From assembly GCA_964485455.1 (NCBI GenBank), contig CAZAJU010000010.1:1-33796 (forward strand): a stretch of 33,796 bases of DNA, written 5' to 3'. This document shows, one piece after another, positions 31,020 through 33,796 of this stretch. The stretch comes from Tissierella_B sp964485455. GTDB lineage: Bacteria > Bacillota > Clostridia > Tissierellales > Tissierellaceae. Under the pieces are notes generated by a model. It worked only from the letters and a program-made list of their open reading frames with translations. It ran no database searches and had not been told where the DNA came from. A program made the position numbers and the translations under genes. Position 1 is the first letter of the stretch; each line of letters opens with the position of its first letter.

Positions 31020-31214
31020 ATGAAGCAAGGTATTATACCGACTCTTCTTGGTACTGCTGTTACAGGAGCTACCCTATATATGAGTGGTGAAGATATTATG
31101 AAAAGAGGAAGGAAAAGAAATAATGTTGAGTCTTTGATTGCATCAGGATTATTGGGATTTGGTATAGCCCATGTTCTCCTTGGTGGAATGGATATGTTTA
31201 GAAAGACAGAATAA
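31020..31214 (+). CDS. Small membrane protein of unknown function
   Basis: A 64-residue protein with two hydrophobic, glycine-rich segments, GIIPTLLGTAVTGATLYM (4-21) and LIASGLLGFGIAHVLLGGMDM (39-59), separated by a basic loop (MKRGRKRN). This makes a helical hairpin with a positively charged, probably cytoplasmic turn. ATG 31020 is chosen because GGAGGAGG precedes it; an upstream in-frame ATG at 30990 lies before that site. I do not recognise a named family. It is followed at once by a strong terminator. Confidence 0.7.
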   Translation: MKQGIIPTLLGTAVTGATLYMSGEDIMKRGRKRNNVESLIASGLLGFGIAHVLLGGMDMFRKTE

Positions 31215-31245
31215 ATAAATCTGGCAGATAACTGCCAGATTTATT
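31214..31245. terminator. Terminator between the small membrane gene and the AraC gene
   Basis: AATAAATCTGGCAG-ataa-CTGCCAGATTTATT is a 14-bp perfect stem with A/T-rich flanks, suited to ending transcripts from both convergent genes. Confidence 0.82.
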
Positions 31246-31291
31246 TAAGCTTTTGGATAATCTCAGGGTAAATGCCTATGAAAATCCGCTT

Positions 31292-33619
31292 TTATATATT
31301 TACAGGTTTTAATTCCAATAATACTATTGCATTGGTATCGAGAATACAGTTGAATTTTAAACCATCTGATACGTTGATATCGAATATGGAAAGCTTAGGT
31401 TGACTTTTGTTTGAAATATATCTATGGGTCTCTAAATCCAATGGAGTCATACTGTTGAAATTCTTAAAGTCATAATAAATAGCCCCTGCATATCTGTTTA
31501 AGTCAAATCTTTTCACCTGATAATAGTTATCCTTTATATCTGGAACCTCTATATGATATGATACAGCCTGGCTTTCAAGAAAGTTTGTTTTTTTGCTAAG
31601 GCTTGGATTAAAGTAATTGGAGTTCCATAAGAGCAATTGATATTCATCTTCATTATTTAAGAGCATGGAGTTCTTTCCTAGAAATAAAATATTTCCCTTA
31701 AGCCTGGATGTCAACGTAAGCACGTGATATACGGGTTTCTTTCCATTATAGTTATGAAAGAGCTCCAAGCCAACATATCTATTGTCCTTGTCCAATTTGA
31801 ATCTGTTGTAGCTACCTGCATTAATCCAGAAACCGTAAGCTGAAATCTCCAAATCTAGCTTTAGTTTTTCTTGAAGTATAATTGCAGCCCTGAAGAAAAT
31901 ACCATTTATATCCTGTTCTTCGCTGGTTAAGGTATTCCATTCCGTCAACACTATAGGCAAGTTAATATTGTAGCTGGATAGGACATCCTTTATCCTGATG
32001 CTCACCTTATATACAAACTCATCCAGTAGGTCCATGTCCATTATCATATCCTTGTTATGCTCATAAATCTCATTAGGGTCACAGGAAAAGCTTAGAAAAT
32101 TACATAGGGGATAAATATCTTCTATATATAGGTTCCGCTCCTCCTTTGATATGAAGTTAAAATCTGGATGGGCCAATGCAATAGATGATCCAATCAAGAT
32201 GTTAGGACATAAGTTTTTCAAGCTTATAAGAATATTTTTAAATTCATTATAGGATGAGCTAGGGTCCTCTTTAGGAAATATAAAATTGATCTTTAGTTTT
32301 TGAAAAAAAGTATTGCCATACATATTTTTAACGTGTTTTAAAAAGTCCATGAGCTGTTTTGAAGTTCCAGATTGCTTGAGGTTTTCATCCTTTAAATCTA
32401 TTTGGCAGAACAATCCAATACCTTCAGTTATCATTTTCTGAACTATAGAATCAAACTTCCCTAGGTTTGAATAAGCACTTAGGTCTCCTACTTTATAAGA
32501 CTGGGGAAAGAGCTGGTAGATTCTGCTTATACCTATATAATCTACCCCTATATCCCTTATTAGCATATCCATTTGACTGATGGTGTCATGTTCAAAGAGC
32601 TGGTCCAAAGACCCAATATGGATTATCTTATCCGGTAGAATTTGATTTCTGTTTATATTGTAATCTATTATAAGCTTGGTGTGATTTTCTACAGTAAGAT
32701 TTAGTTCCATATCCTCCTTAGGAGTATTTATATAGGAATAAACTGTCTCAAATATGTCCTCAGACTTATAATCCTGTAAGTTAAAGTCCCTAAAGTCATT
32801 ATCGTAAGTCTCTTCGCCCTCGGTCATCTGGTTCTTATATTCCATCGGAGAAAGTCCATAGATTTTCTTAAACCTTTGCCTATAGGTTTTGCTGTTATTA
32901 AATCCATACTTTATAGCTAGCTCTTCTATGCTATGACCTGTGTAAAGTAGGTCTTTTAAACTTTTATTGATTCTTATTTCACTAAGATAATCCGAAAAAT
33001 ACTTTCCTGTCTGAGATTTAAAAAGCTTTGATAAGCTAGAGGAAGAAATAAAGTACTGTTTTGATAAGTTTTCAATGGTAATACTTTGGTTATAGTTCTT
33101 ATCCATGTATTTAAGGATATTTACAATCTTCTTGTCCATAATATAAGACGTCTGTATATCGGATTCCTTTTTAAAGTAGGAAATCAGAGTCAATATAATC
33201 TTGTTTAGTATTATATATAGGTTTATATTCCTGGTATCGAAATGGTTTAAATAGAATATTAAAAATTGACTTAGTTCAATTCTAAGTTGGTTTATACCAT
33301 CGATTTTGGCTATTTTTGCATCTTGTGGAAAGCATTCAAAAGTAGTAGTGAGGAAATCATCATAAAGGGATAAAAAGTAGGTGTTATCTATGGATAGGTT
33401 AATTAGTATATCAGAACTTGAACTATTTTCTACTTTATAATTTTCATTCCTATTTATTATTGTAATAAATCCTTCATCCATAGGATAAGAATTGCCTTTA
33501 AACAAAATTTTAGACTTACCCTTTAGTTGAAATAAAATAGTGGTCTCAAAGGCAAAGAGGTCTAGCGTTTCGCCTTTTTTCATCGATATATTTTTAATAC
33601 TGTAATCTAACCTATTCAT
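31292..33619 (-). CDS. AraC-family regulator fused to a GH39-like barrel
   Basis: A 775-residue multidomain protein. Residues 1-150 form a cupin-like sensor region. Residues about 165-270 carry the AraC double helix-turn-helix, with SITIENLSKQYFISSSSLSKLFK and the signature IEELAIKYGFNNSKTYRQRFKKIYGLSPMEY. Residues about 300-640 resemble a GH39 glycosidase barrel, with TEWN (Glu560) at the usual nucleophile place. The usual NEP acid/base motif appears replaced by KEDP (Glu451), so it may bind rather than cleave sugars. The end is a beta-rich domain. There is no signal peptide. AGGGGGC precedes ATG 33619. No target gene is visible in the window. Confidence 0.87.
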   Translation of the reverse strand: MNRLDYSIKNISMKKGETLDLFAFETTILFQLKGKSKILFKGNSYPMDEGFITIINRNENYKVENSSSSDILINLSIDNTYFLSLYDDFLTTTFECFPQDAKIAKIDGINQLRIELSQFLIFYLNHFDTRNINLYIILNKIILTLISYFKKESDIQTSYIMDKKIVNILKYMDKNYNQSITIENLSKQYFISSSSLSKLFKSQTGKYFSDYLSEIRINKSLKDLLYTGHSIEELAIKYGFNNSKTYRQRFKKIYGLSPMEYKNQMTEGEETYDNDFRDFNLQDYKSEDIFETVYSYINTPKEDMELNLTVENHTKLIIDYNINRNQILPDKIIHIGSLDQLFEHDTISQMDMLIRDIGVDYIGISRIYQLFPQSYKVGDLSAYSNLGKFDSIVQKMITEGIGLFCQIDLKDENLKQSGTSKQLMDFLKHVKNMYGNTFFQKLKINFIFPKEDPSSSYNEFKNILISLKNLCPNILIGSSIALAHPDFNFISKEERNLYIEDIYPLCNFLSFSCDPNEIYEHNKDMIMDMDLLDEFVYKVSIRIKDVLSSYNINLPIVLTEWNTLTSEEQDINGIFFRAAIILQEKLKLDLEISAYGFWINAGSYNRFKLDKDNRYVGLELFHNYNGKKPVYHVLTLTSRLKGNILFLGKNSMLLNNEDEYQLLLWNSNYFNPSLSKKTNFLESQAVSYHIEVPDIKDNYYQVKRFDLNRYAGAIYYDFKNFNSMTPLDLETHRYISNKSQPKLSIFDINVSDGLKFNCILDTNAIVLLELKPVNI

Positions 33620-33648
33620 AATAGCCCCCTATCTCTATTTGCGAAAAT

Positions 33649-33678
33649 ATTGTACCATAAGTAGGCTTTTAATTTCAA
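33649..33678 (-). promoter_or_regulatory. Promoter of the AraC-GH39 gene
   Basis: On the minus strand, TTGAAA (complement of 33673-33678), an 18-base spacer and TACAAT (complement of 33649-33654), with TG one base before the -10 box. About 30 bases before the start codon. Confidence 0.65.
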
Positions 33679-33796
33679 GAAAATCAAAAAAACAAATCAT
33701 AGTTCCTTTAGAGGAAAGTAAAGGCATTGTTAGAAAGATTAATAGAGTGTAAAATTTAATTATTGGTTTTATGTAAACGTTAGTCAAAGAAAATAG

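Overview
The window looks like a chromosome segment of an AT-rich, anaerobic, amino-acid-fermenting Firmicute, probably a clostridium and perhaps a Tissierellales relative. That placement is inferred from content, not from a search. The clues are low GC with strong AGGAGG ribosome-binding sites, three Glu/Leu/Phe/Val dehydrogenase genes, a 2,3-diaminopropionate ammonia-lyase, a branched-chain amino acid carrier, the redox repressor Rex, a Spo0E-type sporulation phosphatase, a CIRCE-controlled groESL operon and a likely selenocysteine codon. No phage, integrase, transposase or CRISPR array is visible, and most genes are chromosomal housekeeping genes.

Layout. 1-2925: 3' end of tex, a soluble histidine kinase and an AcoX/ATP-NAD-kinase-like gene in one operon, closed by a terminator. 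3000-3900: an SDR oxidoreductase with its own consensus promoter. 3947-4883: consensus promoter, FMN riboswitch, terminator and ribU. 4978-6844: the first glutamate dehydrogenase, convergent with a niacin-type ECF S component (niaX) whose promoter spacer is filled by a NiaR-like palindrome. 6922-9681: the tRNA t6A operon tsaE-tsaB-rimI-tsaD, with a long leader hairpin. 9685-9825: a DnaA-box cluster between convergent genes. 9846-12114 (minus): an ABC-F ATPase and a small Cys-rich protein. 12279-14340: rex followed by the second dehydrogenase. 14348-16645 (minus): a radical SAM gene and brnQ. 16918-21293: diaminopropionate ammonia-lyase, a UvsE nuclease fused to a DUF1722-like domain, an Ntn amide hydrolase and an OGG-type glycosylase. 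21306-21560 (minus): a thioredoxin-like gene with an in-frame UGA at the active site and a SECIS-like hairpin. 21649-24822: a DUF554 protein, then CIRCE-groES-groEL with an inverted-repeat element between groES and groEL. 24814-27569 (minus): spo0E-like gene, 2-hydroxyacid dehydrogenase and the third dehydrogenase, divergent from a LysR regulator. 28636-31245: a YiiX/NlpC-like protein, guaB and a small membrane protein. 31292-33619 (minus): an AraC regulator fused to a GH39-like barrel.

How the parts may work together. The three dehydrogenases, the 2-hydroxyacid dehydrogenase, BrnQ and the diaminopropionate lyase fit oxidation of amino acids to 2-oxo acids with NADH re-oxidised by 2-oxo acid reduction. 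Rex would sense the NADH/NAD ratio, and the riboflavin and niacin transporters would supply the flavin and NAD cofactors. The best candidates for something unusual are the predicted selenoprotein redoxin, the DnaA-box cluster, the UvsE-DUF1722 fusion, and the structured repeats inside the groESL operon and upstream of the 2-hydroxyacid dehydrogenase.
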